Below, piece after piece: positions 25,201 through 33,094 of a stretch of DNA of 56,707 nt. How positions within the stretch are numbered: position 1 is the first letter of the stretch; the number at the start of each line of letters is the position of its first letter. The DNA comes from an uncultured Odoribacter sp. (GTDB lineage: Bacteria > Bacteroidota > Bacteroidia > Bacteroidales > Marinifilaceae). The stretch is from positions 1 through 56,707 of the forward strand of contig CAKVCR010000002.1 of the NCBI GenBank assembly GCA_934725835.1, given 5' to 3'. Below the pieces are notes generated by a model that did not search any database, had not been told where the DNA came from, and saw only the letters and a program-made list of their open reading frames with translations. The position numbers were made by a program, and so were the translations under genes.

Positions 25201-27903
25201 GACGAGGGATGTATCGACCTTCATAATGTCCGGCTCTGTCAGTAATTGCTTCTGCGCAACAGCTGCACGAATAACATCCTGTGCTGCAACAACCTCAGAA
25301 TCGTCAAGACCGATAGTTTCTTTCTTGCTGATAGCGTCCTGCATATCCGCAATAGTCTTGTCGAGGTATGTAACCTGCTTATCAACGGTATCCAACCCTT
25401 TGCTTGCGTCAGATACATCAATGGACAGTTGATATTTATCGCCGAGTTTTTCCCTGAGAGTATCAGCTGCGTCTGTTGCCGCAACTACCAAGTCACCGAA
25501 TGTCTTATGAGCTTCATCAGACCAGTCAAACTTCGCTCCGAATTCTTCCAATTCACCAAACATGGCGCGGACGAGAGGCAAAGCCAATCCAAGACCGTCA
25601 GCAAAGTCTTTCATAGACTTTTCGCCGGCTACACGATATACATCTCCGTCTTCTACAAGAAGCCCATTTTGCAGAGACTTATCGATGAAGTTCCAAACGT
25701 TCAGCCCACTCTTGTTACCATTGCTATCATAGGTGAACATATCACTGATGCTTTGCAGGTAGCTATTTACAGCATCGCTGTCTTCTTTATCAATCGTATC
25801 TGGGATAACAAAGTCAACAGCGGCCTTGTAGTCTGTACGACCAACACGCCCAAACAAATCGGAGTCAGAATTATTCAGTGTGTCGTCGATTTGCTTCAAT
25901 GCCTCTAGGGCACTGTCAAACATATCGCCGGCCTCACCAGCACTCTTAGCATTGATCCAGTTTTGGTATGCGCCAGTCGCCTCAGCTAGAGCTGCACTCA
26001 TTAGGTCGTACTGTTCACAGTTTGACTTTAGAGAAGCGTTCTCTGCGAGTAGTGCGTTGATATTATCCTCGATTGTTTTGGCAGAGCTGTCACCTGACTC
26101 TTTTGCAGCCTCAAGTTCTTTGCGGTACTTTTCAATCTGTCTGGCGTTTTCAACGTACTTTGCTTGGTCGTAAGCCTTATTTGTATCGTTGATGGCAATC
26201 TGTTCATTTGCTTTCGCCTCAACAATAGCGTTGACCTTCTCAGCGTTCAGCTGATAAACACCGTTCACATATTCCAGAGCGGAGGCGAAGTCCTTCAGCT
26301 CGTCAGAAGCAAAGTCACTCGGAGAAATGGACTTGCCCGCTTCCTGAGAAGCAAGAGCGTTCTGTGCGTTTTGAATTCCGGAGATTGCGTTAATAGTGTC
26401 CGTAGAGGACTTCTTGAGTGTCTCAAGCGTATCAGACGTGGTAGAGTCGGCAACGTCCTTTATGAGTACGCCCATGTCGGCAAAGAACTTAGCAGCAGCC
26501 TCAACCTGGTCAGTTGTCATCTTACTAAACTCAATGCCGTATTCATTTGCATATTGCTCAAGAAGATACTTGACAGAGCGAGATGTCTCATCAGTGCCGA
26601 GCCCATTGACGAATGCCTCAGCGAATTCTGATTGTGTCATTCCAGAGCGCTGTAAACCATCTGCTTCTTGACTTCTCTTGATTGTTTCGCGTAAGTGCTG
26701 GGCGGCGATTGCAGATTGATTCAGAGCGCCAGCGACATTGCTGAACATCGGAACAAAATATCCGAGTCCATCTTTGTCAGCAAGAAGACTCTGAATCACA
26801 GAATCCAATTGCTCAAACTCACTGCGTGCGTCCGCAATTTGAGTGCTGTCACCGGAAGATAGAGCATCGTTATATGCTTGTACGGCATTAGTATAGTCGT
26901 CCAGCCACTTTGCTGCGGTCTGGGCGTTATTGCCATTGCCATAGGTCTTCTGGTTCGCAGAGTATGACTCCTCAATCATCTTTGCGCGAAGAGCTTCTTC
27001 GTAGATACCCTGATACTTCTCAATGATTTTGTCAGCTTGATTATAGATAGAAGATGCGCCGCTGAACATATCCTGGAATAGATACGAATCTCCGCCGAAC
27101 TCTTCATCTGCGGCACGAAGATCTGTCATGAAATCATTCAAAACAGATTTTGCTTGAGTCGCATCGCCTACGAAACGAATTCTGATAGTTCCATCGCCCA
27201 TGTCGTCCGTTTCGAGGTTACTATACTTATCAATTATCTGACGCAGTTTCTGAGTATCTTCATCCATGTTGTTATAGAACAATCCGAGATACTCACCGGC
27301 CATAGCAAATGCGTTTCCATCACCACCAAGCGTTTTCGTCATTTCACGGGTGGCTTTGTCAATTTCGCTTTTGTTCTCGTTCAGATATTGTTGTGCATTC
27401 AGCAATGTCAATTGCTTAAGCTTTTCAATCTGGTCATCAAGCTTGCCGTTGACGAGATCGATTCCGCCAGCAGCGCTGCCGTAACTATCATTCAGCTGCG
27501 ACTGAATGTCATACAACTCTTTCTTTGCCTGGTAAGCTTCGCTCTCTGTCAGAGTTCCTTCGGCAAGTGCGTTTCTAAGTTCCGTAATCCTTGACGCATA
27601 ATCATCCATCGATGACTGGGAGTCCGCAAATTCATTTGCTGCATTTGCTGCCTCTTGGCGCAGTTCCTCCATATGAGCTTTATACTTCTGAACAGCACCA
27701 ACAACCAAACTGATACCAGCAACAACAAGACCAATTTTACCGAATGTGCCAATTGAACTCCATGCACCCTTCGCTCCGCCAGAGATTCCGGCAAGCGCCT
27801 TCTTAATGGTTCCGGCAGAATCGTCAACACTGGACGCCGCCATTTTGGCACCCTTTGCCATTTCAGAGAAGAACTTGATGATGTTGCCATTACCAAGTTT
27901 CAT
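22279..27903 (-). CDS. Tape measure protein, exon 2
   Basis: About 1873 codons. The apparent start (MKLGNGNIIKFF) has no ribosome site, and the sequence continues the tape-measure pattern of exon 1, so I read it as the 3' exon. A hydrophobic segment near residues 51-68 (FGKIGLVVAGISLVVGAV) is typical of tape measures. Long helical stretches follow, with a Gly/Ser-rich linker near 1130-1180 (NWQGGSKGSGGGG). Joined in frame with exon 1, the protein is about 2550 aa. The proposed splice junction is after G27901. Confidence 0.9.
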   Translation of the reverse strand: MKLGNGNIIKFFSEMAKGAKMAASSVDDSAGTIKKALAGISGGAKGAWSSIGTFGKIGLVVAGISLVVGAVQKYKAHMEELRQEAANAANEFADSQSSMDDYASRITELRNALAEGTLTESEAYQAKKELYDIQSQLNDSYGSAAGGIDLVNGKLDDQIEKLKQLTLLNAQQYLNENKSEIDKATREMTKTLGGDGNAFAMAGEYLGLFYNNMDEDTQKLRQIIDKYSNLETDDMGDGTIRIRFVGDATQAKSVLNDFMTDLRAADEEFGGDSYLFQDMFSGASSIYNQADKIIEKYQGIYEEALRAKMIEESYSANQKTYGNGNNAQTAAKWLDDYTNAVQAYNDALSSGDSTQIADARSEFEQLDSVIQSLLADKDGLGYFVPMFSNVAGALNQSAIAAQHLRETIKRSQEADGLQRSGMTQSEFAEAFVNGLGTDETSRSVKYLLEQYANEYGIEFSKMTTDQVEAAAKFFADMGVLIKDVADSTTSDTLETLKKSSTDTINAISGIQNAQNALASQEAGKSISPSDFASDELKDFASALEYVNGVYQLNAEKVNAIVEAKANEQIAINDTNKAYDQAKYVENARQIEKYRKELEAAKESGDSSAKTIEDNINALLAENASLKSNCEQYDLMSAALAEATGAYQNWINAKSAGEAGDMFDSALEALKQIDDTLNNSDSDLFGRVGRTDYKAAVDFVIPDTIDKEDSDAVNSYLQSISDMFTYDSNGNKSGLNVWNFIDKSLQNGLLVEDGDVYRVAGEKSMKDFADGLGLALPLVRAMFGELEEFGAKFDWSDEAHKTFGDLVVAATDAADTLREKLGDKYQLSIDVSDASKGLDTVDKQVTYLDKTIADMQDAISKKETIGLDDSEVVAAQDVIRAAVAQKQLLTEPDIMKVDTSLVEGKLGEALTVLQRFQEAKNALEEAQKLNIGVDEAKAELESATQAVQDLDASVTSPKVLNIDTTSVDSIAESLQNLTAELIVKAGVDDKAILGYTPDTKSATVKYSVDRRAVDAFNPPNLTRYVTYHATMEGASGTNWQGGSKGSGGGGRVNGSANAYGSARVGTAKLQGDWRAHAGRSLVGELGREIIVDPNTGRWYTVGDKGAEFVNIPEGAIIFNHRQSDALLENGRVAGRGQSYASGSAFVTGYIPSGIKNNGSSTSGRNPGYSNPNNGASSSVDDNYDKKLETFDWIEVAIDRIERVIERLGKVADSTFKSLKSRMNAASDEISMVTREIDLQQRAYDKYMSAAESVSLSSNLKELVRNGAIDISQYDEDTTKLINDYKDLYDKALDCSTAIDDLHESLAQLYKDKFDNIQGNYNNKLSLLEKQSDSLQRKIDKLEEQGYLQNANFYAQMQDVERQNIQTLTQELAALNRAFDEAMASGEIEEGSDAWYEMKISIEDTKAAIDDAELSIIKYANSIRQISWDYFDYGQERISQITAEASFLQSLLDGKDMYDGNGNLSDAGTASMGLHAESYGVYMAQADKYADEIKKINKELASDPNNKDLIARRDELLSSQRDSILAAKDEKEAMIDLAKNGIQVELDAVRELIDAYMDSLDSAKDLYDYQKKIAEKTANISALEKQLAAYQNDMSEEARSKIQKIQLELKDAQDDLKDTEYDRFVSDAKKALDSMYDEYEDLLNSRFDDVDALFEKLIGTVNDNYADINEYISKAAGSVGYTITEATSSLWANGGSANGLVSAYGTDISTKLTSVGLTVENIFSVLEGIARTNGVPFSTTKSYKSGGLVDYTGIANVHGSEDKPEMVLNAADTKNFILLRDAMRSGALNSMFGAVRIGSDLSKVGVIDAATIDKVDGSDGYTVGSISVSIPIAHVDDYSDFVNQLRDDKQFEQFIQDVTIGKIAGKNSLSKNRHKW

Positions 27904-27970
27904 ATCGGTGGCAGTTGCAAAAAAACCTTCGTACTGCTTTTTACTCTTTGCTATGCTGATTGCAGACAGA

Positions 27971-27999
27971 TTGACAGCAAAAAATCAATGTGATATGAT
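27971..27999 (+). promoter_or_regulatory. Promoter of the intron-borne zinc-ribbon gene
   Basis: TTGACA (27971-27976), 17-bp spacer, TATGAT (27994-27999), extended as TATGATAAT. A near-consensus housekeeping promoter on the strand opposite to the phage late genes. Confidence 0.85.
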
Positions 28000-28026
28000 A
28001 ATAAAAAAGAGTCGGAGGTATTGTTG

Positions 28027-28554
28027 ATGCCACTAATTAAATGCGTTGATTGCGGTAATGACGTATCGTCTTATGCGGACGTATGCCCCAAATGTGGATG
28101 TCCTATTTCTATCTCAGTAGACAGAGATAGTAGCATATCTCTTATGGACGTTGTGCTATGCTCTGTTCCAGAAGATAACTACGGATGGACTAGAGAGTTC
28201 GTTTCTCAAGTAAATGGTATCACAATTAAAGACGCGTATGATGTTATAAAATCAGTTCCGATTGCTATTGTTAAAGGAACGTCCAGAGACACGTCCGAAA
28301 AGATTAAAGAAATCTTATGCAATGAGGGATGTAAAGTCAATATTGTTCAAAGCGCAGAGATAACTGAAATGGTCAGTGAGGAACTAATCGAAAGCACAGA
28401 ACTCTACAAAAAATACCAACCTCTCCGCTGTCCCCGCTGTGGCTCCACCGTCGTCACTACCACATCCCGTGGCTACAGCCTCCTCACCGGTTTCATCGGA
28501 AGCAATAAGACGGTAAATAGATGCGGCAAGTGCGGACATACGTGGAAGCCGTAA
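28027..28554 (+). CDS. Double zinc-ribbon protein with an L7/L12-like central domain
   Basis: 175 aa. ATG 28027 has GGAGG 8 nt upstream; TTG codons at 28021 and 28024 are less likely. The N-terminal ribbon is CVDCGNDVSS...CPKCGCP (about 5-27). The middle (NGITIKDAYDVIKSVP...IKEILCNEGCKVNIV) resembles the C-terminal domain of ribosomal protein L7/L12, and a second ribbon (CPRCGST...CGKCGHTWKP) ends the protein. It is transcribed from its own promoter, opposite to the late genes and inside the tape-measure intron, as a lysogeny-expressed moron would be. Function unknown. Confidence 0.85.
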   Translation: MPLIKCVDCGNDVSSYADVCPKCGCPISISVDRDSSISLMDVVLCSVPEDNYGWTREFVSQVNGITIKDAYDVIKSVPIAIVKGTSRDTSEKIKEILCNEGCKVNIVQSAEITEMVSEELIESTELYKKYQPLRCPRCGSTVVTTTSRGYSLLTGFIGSNKTVNRCGKCGHTWKP

Positions 28555-28579
28555 ATGGCAATTGTTGTAAAACCCATGC

Positions 28580-28608
28580 TTGCAAAATAATTCTGTGTAA
28601 TATATAAT
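28580..28608 (+). promoter_or_regulatory. Promoter of the 35-aa peptide gene
   Basis: TTGCAA, 17-bp spacer, TATAAT. The leader contains a GAACC/GGTTC hairpin (about 28653-28675) just before the ribosome site, which could control translation. Confidence 0.75.
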
Positions 28609-28692
28609 GGTCGTGTTGAACAAATCCTTTCAATCCAAGATTTTAGGTTGTAATGGGAACCGAACAATTTTGGTTCAGAAGGGAGGTATGCG

Positions 28693-28800
28693 ATGGTCAG
28701 AAAGAACTTAGCCGTTGGCTTTGTTTCAAACGTCATTGCCGGATTGATTTCATGCGCAATATGGAATTATATCCAGTATGCAATGGGATTGTTCCGCTAA
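28693..28800 (+). CDS. 35-aa hydrophobic peptide (toxin-like or membrane peptide)
   Basis: ATG 28693 with AAGGGAGG about 6 nt upstream. A basic start (MVRKN) is followed by one membrane-length hydrophobic stretch (LAVGFVSNVIAGLISCAIW) and a short aromatic tail. It has its own promoter, a leader hairpin and a strong terminator, so it is an independent unit of about 235 bp. Size, topology and gene structure resemble type I toxins or small membrane regulators, but no family is recognised and no antisense RNA was identified. Confidence 0.7.
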   Translation: MVRKNLAVGFVSNVIAGLISCAIWNYIQYAMGLFR

Positions 28801-28807
28801 CGAACAG

Positions 28808-28839
28808 GGAGGGTGGCTTCGGCTATCCTCCTTTTTTTT
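28808..28839 (+). terminator. Terminator of the 35-aa peptide gene
   Basis: 10-bp stem GGAGGGTGGC / GCTATCCTCC closed by a TTCG tetraloop and followed by eight T. It ends rightward transcription before it enters the intron core. Confidence 0.92.
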
Positions 28840-29297
28840 CAAGCCTGAGTTAATACACAATGTTATCCTGCTCTCCAACGCCGGATCAGCGTATCACATA
28901 AATAGGGGAGAGTTCCTATCCTGTATTGCTACAGTCTTGGACTATACTTTATAAGCTATTGCTGTAAGGCCGCAATAACTCAGACGATGGGTAGTCTCTG
29001 GGGATATAAGCGTGCTGCCACGGTTATGTCCTGCTGATGAAATCCTATCTGCTCAAATGAGCGTGGCATTTAGGCGTATGTATTCCCATGTGCCATCCAA
29101 TAGCTTTTTATTGCTTTCGCTGCATTCACGCTTGTCGTCTCCGGCTACGCTGTAGCGCTATTGGTTTAACCAGTTTCCCAGCATATACTCGTCAAGATTA
29201 TTTATAGAGCATCTTGCTCACAGGCTTGTTCATACCGCCATATTGGTATGTCCTTACCTGCGCTATCCTCCGCAATAAAGCGTAACCCCGTATCGGG

Positions 29298-31328
29298 TTA
29301 AGATATGCTCTTAATGGAATTGAGAACTGCCACTATGGAACCGATTGTCAACGCTGTTGTTCCAAGGTTATCATTCAGCTTTACAACGGTGTCAGCTATA
29401 TTGATAAACCATGTTCCAATATCAATCAGTCCTGTTAACAGGTCACTTTGGATAAGGTCGTTTGCAAGTCCTTCAAACGCTGCCTTGAATGTTTCGATAT
29501 GAGCAGTGATGCTGTCCATCCACTCGCCGTAAGCATCCTGCATTGCGCCTCCCGCATTGCCCATAGCCTCCATAGAAGCTGCGGCAACGGAGTCGAAGTT
29601 CTTAATGATGGAATAGAATACGGTCTGCTGCCTGTTACCGGCTGCAAGCTCTGCCAGAGCTGCCTGCTCAGAAGAAGTCATTTCATTCCAAACGGCAGCG
29701 ATATCCTTCATGATGTCGTAGGTATCCCGATACTCTCCGTTTGCGTCACGCAGAGATACGTTATACTTTGTGAGTGCGCCGACGAGATCCTCATAAGCGG
29801 ATTCCGTCATTGCTTCACCGAGATCATTCAGTTCGCTATCAGTTTTCCGGATTCTTGCCGTGATGGTACGCAGACCGGTAGAAGCTTTGTTGGCATCCTG
29901 AAGCGTTGTATTTGCAGCAGCCAACAGCGCCACGGATTTGTCAAAGCTATTCCCGGCAGCTGCTAGAGCAGAAGACGCATTCATCATGCCGTCTGCGATT
30001 TCGGATACGGAGATGGGGAAGCCGTTACCAACAGTAACCAGCTTATCCATTACGAGTTCCATATCAGAAACGTCGATATCAAACGCCTTGATGATAGAAG
30101 TCAGAGAAGCCTGAGCATCTGTTGCTTCAATATCTCCGACACGTTGCAGCATTGCAGTCAGCTCTGCAAGCGTAGAAGAATCTTTTAAGGAATAACCGAG
30201 TCGTGCGAATACAGTTGTTGCGTCAATGACATCCGTGATAGAAGAACCAATCTTTTGAGCCGTCTTTGCAACATCGTCACCATACTGCTTGAATACTTCG
30301 TCAGATTCATTGGTAACGATACGAAGCTGCGTCATAGAATCGTCAATTGCGATGGCTTCGCTTGCGAGCTTCTTTGTGGCTTCAATGGCAAGTTGGAAGC
30401 CTTGTATGCCAGTCAGCATAGCGCCGTAGTAACGGACTATATCGCCAACTTGAGTCTTAAAGCCTTCCTCCAGCAGCCCGGCTTCATATCCGGCGGACTG
30501 TGTTTTCTGCATTGTGCGGGTAACATCTTCCGCCGCAGTATTAAGCCGTAATGCACTTTCTGTAGTTCCGTCATATGCTGCCGCTGCCTTCCTTAATCCA
30601 GAGACGGCTGCCTCGAATGATTGATACTTGTTCCGAACGTCACTGTTGGCGCTATATTTCATCTTCGACCAGTTTCTGAGGTTCTGTTCTGCGTTTGAAA
30701 GAGTGCTGAGGCTGGAATTGTATTTCTTGATCTGCTCAGATTGCAGTACCCATTCCTCGCGCATATTCCGTGCGCTGTCTTTTGCAGACCTACTAGCGTT
30801 ATTCACGCCTGTAATAGCGTCGATCTGGTCGCGCAGAGCGTAAGTCGCCTTGTTTGCGGCCTCTGCCCGCTGCGCGTCAGATTCAGCAAGAAGCTTCTCG
30901 GCATCTGCACTTGCCTTTGCTTCCTGAGAAGCCATTGCCCAGGACATGCGCATTGAATCTGCACTATCCTTGGCTGACTTTGTAACTGTGCTCACGCCTG
31001 TAATAGCGTCGATCTGGTCGCGCAAGGCATAGGTGGAGTTCTTACCCATACCGGAGATACTTTGCGATACCGCCTTAACATTGTTCGCAATTCCCCTGAT
31101 GGACGCAGTTGCGCCGTTTGCATTAACGGCTTTCTCTATATCACGCTGTAGGTTCTGAATTTGCTGGGCAGCACTTTGGTCGATACCGACCTGAATGTTG
31201 ATTTTGACTTTATCCGGGATTTTCGCAAGATTCTCACGAATCTTTTGTACTTCTGCCTCAATCTTGGAATAGTCTACGTTACTTACAACATCCAGAACCA
31301 GGGTCATATTTGCCAATCTATATCTCAC
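29298..31328 (-). CDS. Tape measure protein, exon 1
   Basis: 676 codons before an in-frame stop that lies in the intron. GTG 31328 has a weak AAAGGA close upstream; ATG 31307 (MTLVLDVVSNVDYSK) is an alternative. It is helical, with typical tape-measure motifs (TVFARLGYSLKDSS, ANTTLQDANKASTGLRTI) of the TP901-type tape-measure core. A 63-codon duplication carries TYALRDQIDAITGV twice. The last residues (VAVLNSIKSIS) join exon 2. The protein sets tail length and is ejected with the DNA. Confidence 0.9.
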   Translation of the reverse strand: MRYRLANMTLVLDVVSNVDYSKIEAEVQKIRENLAKIPDKVKINIQVGIDQSAAQQIQNLQRDIEKAVNANGATASIRGIANNVKAVSQSISGMGKNSTYALRDQIDAITGVSTVTKSAKDSADSMRMSWAMASQEAKASADAEKLLAESDAQRAEAANKATYALRDQIDAITGVNNASRSAKDSARNMREEWVLQSEQIKKYNSSLSTLSNAEQNLRNWSKMKYSANSDVRNKYQSFEAAVSGLRKAAAAYDGTTESALRLNTAAEDVTRTMQKTQSAGYEAGLLEEGFKTQVGDIVRYYGAMLTGIQGFQLAIEATKKLASEAIAIDDSMTQLRIVTNESDEVFKQYGDDVAKTAQKIGSSITDVIDATTVFARLGYSLKDSSTLAELTAMLQRVGDIEATDAQASLTSIIKAFDIDVSDMELVMDKLVTVGNGFPISVSEIADGMMNASSALAAAGNSFDKSVALLAAANTTLQDANKASTGLRTITARIRKTDSELNDLGEAMTESAYEDLVGALTKYNVSLRDANGEYRDTYDIMKDIAAVWNEMTSSEQAALAELAAGNRQQTVFYSIIKNFDSVAAASMEAMGNAGGAMQDAYGEWMDSITAHIETFKAAFEGLANDLIQSDLLTGLIDIGTWFINIADTVVKLNDNLGTTALTIGSIVAVLNSIKSIS
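30804..31024 (-). repeat. Direct duplication within the tape-measure gene
   Basis: An identical 32-bp stretch occurs at 30804-30835 and 30993-31024, 189 bp (63 codons) apart, with diverged similarity between the copies. In-frame recombination here would change tape-measure length. Confidence 0.8.
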
Positions 31329-31344
31329 CGTCCTTTATAAAGAA

Positions 31345-31369
31345 AAGGATTGGCGAGATACCAATCCTT
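31345..31369 (-). terminator. Terminator upstream of the tape-measure gene
   Basis: 9-bp stem AAGGATTGG / CCAATCCTT followed in the sense strand by TTCTTT. Likely lowers expression of the tape measure relative to upstream structural genes. Confidence 0.7.
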
Positions 31370-31381
31370 ACAAGTTGTTAT

Positions 31382-31933
31382 TTAGTGTTCGTATTCAACA
31401 TTGATGTCTGTCACATTATACTCTTTACCATAACCTGCCAAGAAATCTCTCATGGCTGCGTCAATGAAATATGCACCGTTGATAGTAGTTCTGCTACGAA
31501 TCTTTTGCCCATTCCATTCACCGTAAACCGGACGCATTGTATGGCTTACGCCTTGATCGAGTAGCTCCTCCAGATTGTCAATACCACCAGGATAAACGCT
31601 AGGAGCCAAGGATTGCCTGTGCATATTCCCTGCAAAAGACACTTTAATAGTACATTTGCTCCCAGAACATGCTGGTGAACCAATAGTGAAGTCACTAATT
31701 GCTCCGGCGGCGTTGGGACTCAATCCGGATGTGCTGATATGATTTTTCAAAACATCAACAAACTTCTCAGCCGCTTCCTCTGCCGTATGAATCGTTCCGC
31801 CTTCAATGTCGAGCCTCACACGGCCAAGCAGCGCGCCCTGGATACATTCCTGCTGTTCCTTCTTAAACGCACGGCTATTGGCGACCTTACTTGCGGCGTT
31901 CTGAATAGACTTCATGTCAACAATGACTGGCAT
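31382..31933 (-). CDS. Phage tail-region protein, unknown
   Basis: 183 aa. Basic N-terminal helix (AASKVANSRAFKKEQQECIQ) and a mixed domain with LAPSVYPGGIDNLEELLDQG. It lies between a putative chaperone-like gene and the tape measure. A tail-completion role is possible but the order is not the usual one. No family recognised. Confidence 0.6.
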   Translation of the reverse strand: MPVIVDMKSIQNAASKVANSRAFKKEQQECIQGALLGRVRLDIEGGTIHTAEEAAEKFVDVLKNHISTSGLSPNAAGAISDFTIGSPACSGSKCTIKVSFAGNMHRQSLAPSVYPGGIDNLEELLDQGVSHTMRPVYGEWNGQKIRSRTTINGAYFIDAAMRDFLAGYGKEYNVTDINVEYEH

Positions 31934-31935
31934 GA

Positions 31936-32574
31936 TTATTTCACGACCTTCAGTTTGTCTGTCTGCTCCTGCTTCACCTTCCGCCGAATATCAGCGGCTG
32001 CACTGATAACGGCCTTTTCGTCGAAGTTCATCTCGGTTACGGACTTGATAAATGCAGCCATCTCTTTGGCATCAACTCCGGAGAATGCTTTGTTCAGCTC
32101 CTCGCACTGCTCGACAATTTCTCCAAGGAAAGCTTCTGCCTTATCTTCAACCCGCTTTAAGTTTGTATCTACAAGATAGTCAACTTTCTTTTCAATGCTG
32201 TCCATAATTGCGCGGAACTGTCCCATATCGATATTCTGTAGAATCAAATCAATGATATTTGTTCCGTAGACAATTTGATTCTTCTCTTCAATAGGGTCAG
32301 ACAGTTTGATATTTGTGTAAAATTCGACAATTGAACACCTGAAATACATATCCCGTACTTCCGGCATATAGCTGCCGTCATCAGTAGCGAAGCAACCCTC
32401 TACAACGCCTTTGACAAACTTCATCATTTCTGTAAAAGAAAGGAACCGCTTAACGGCAACATCGTAACCGCACCATGTAATGTTGGCGCCAATTTCACCC
32501 AAAGCATTCTTGATGTCACCGTTTTCCATAATGGTAGCTACATCTTCACTGGCAATCGTAATCTGCTGATCCAT
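31936..32574 (-). CDS. Putative tail assembly chaperone-like protein
   Basis: 212 aa from ATG 32574 with AAGGAGG upstream; the frame opening to 32613 overlaps the preceding gene. Acidic, mostly helical. The position between the major tail protein and tape measure is where siphophages encode tail chaperones, but I see no second overlapping frame or slippery site. Assigned from position only. Confidence 0.6.
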   Translation of the reverse strand: MDQQITIASEDVATIMENGDIKNALGEIGANITWCGYDVAVKRFLSFTEMMKFVKGVVEGCFATDDGSYMPEVRDMYFRCSIVEFYTNIKLSDPIEEKNQIVYGTNIIDLILQNIDMGQFRAIMDSIEKKVDYLVDTNLKRVEDKAEAFLGEIVEQCEELNKAFSGVDAKEMAAFIKSVTEMNFDEKAVISAAADIRRKVKQEQTDKLKVVK

Positions 32575-32584
32575 AAAGTCCTCC

Positions 32585-33040
32585 TTATTTCTCCTGTGCC
32601 TTGCGGCTGTCATATGTAATTTTCAATTCTGTTCTCGGATTAACAACATCTACCAAACACGACAGTGTAAGCTTTGTGATATGCTCACTGTCATCATCAA
32701 TAATCATTCCGCTTTCCACGAACCCATCGAGGATAAATTTCGGAACGCTGTTATCGGCATCGTGCCTCCGATGATTTGGATAGTAGACTGTTTGTTCTAT
32801 TTCGCATTTCTCAATGCGCAGGTTAGCGTAACCTTGTTCACCCACATACCATTTAATAAAGTCCTTCCATTTTTGCTTTAACGCATTCATCATAGGGCGC
32901 TTCATGATCATCCATACGTTGATGCTTTCATGGTACGGATGTGGTATAGGCTTTTTGTAAGCCATTGGGTGTTCAGTAAAATAAAACGTGTTATATCTTT
33001 CCAGGACAGAGTTGTCGATTGTTACAAGAATTGTTTCCAC
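32585..33040 (-). CDS. RusA-like Holliday junction resolvase
   Basis: 151 aa, GTG start with GGAGG 5 nt upstream. The motif RRHDADNSVPKFILDG, followed by GMIIDDDSEH, matches the Asp-rich catalytic pattern D-x-DN-x-x-K-x-x-LD...DD of RusA family endonucleases, which resolve branched DNA before packaging. RusA genes usually lie in replication modules; here it sits inside the tail operon. Confidence 0.78.
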   Translation of the reverse strand: METILVTIDNSVLERYNTFYFTEHPMAYKKPIPHPYHESINVWMIMKRPMMNALKQKWKDFIKWYVGEQGYANLRIEKCEIEQTVYYPNHRRHDADNSVPKFILDGFVESGMIIDDDSEHITKLTLSCLVDVVNPRTELKITYDSRKAQEK

Positions 33041-33061
33041 GATTCCTCCATTCAGTAAAAA

Positions 33062-33090
33062 AGGCTGCGCCTCAGCAGAGGTCGCAGCCT
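33062..33090 (-). terminator. Terminator after the major tail region
   Basis: Long stem AGGCTGCG-CCTC / GAGG-CGCAGCCT with a one-base bulge, followed in the sense strand by TTTTTT. Well placed to let the tail-tube mRNA exceed downstream genes. Confidence 0.85.
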
Positions 33091-33094
33091 GATT

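Larger units (their letters stand above)
27901..29300 (-). ncRNA. Group I intron in the tape-measure gene (boundaries tentative)
   Basis: Core elements are visible on the minus strand: an R-like CAGAGACTACCC at 28985-29000 and an S-like AAAGTATAGTCC at 28936-28950, giving the P7 pairing GACTA/TAGTC. Many nested hairpins lie between 28861 and 29300. Exon 1 runs into a stop immediately after TATCT. A possible P1 pairs TATCT (29305-29301) with GGATA (29268-29264), ending in the expected U.G. A 3' end at G27901 keeps the frame. The catalytic core occupies about 440 nt; the remaining about 960 nt holds two genes on the opposite strand. Confidence 0.72.

Noticed and set aside
29298..29300. Tape measure as a frameshifted or decayed pseudogene
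   Set aside because: The two parts share frame after removal of a recognisable group I core, and both show intact coding sequence.
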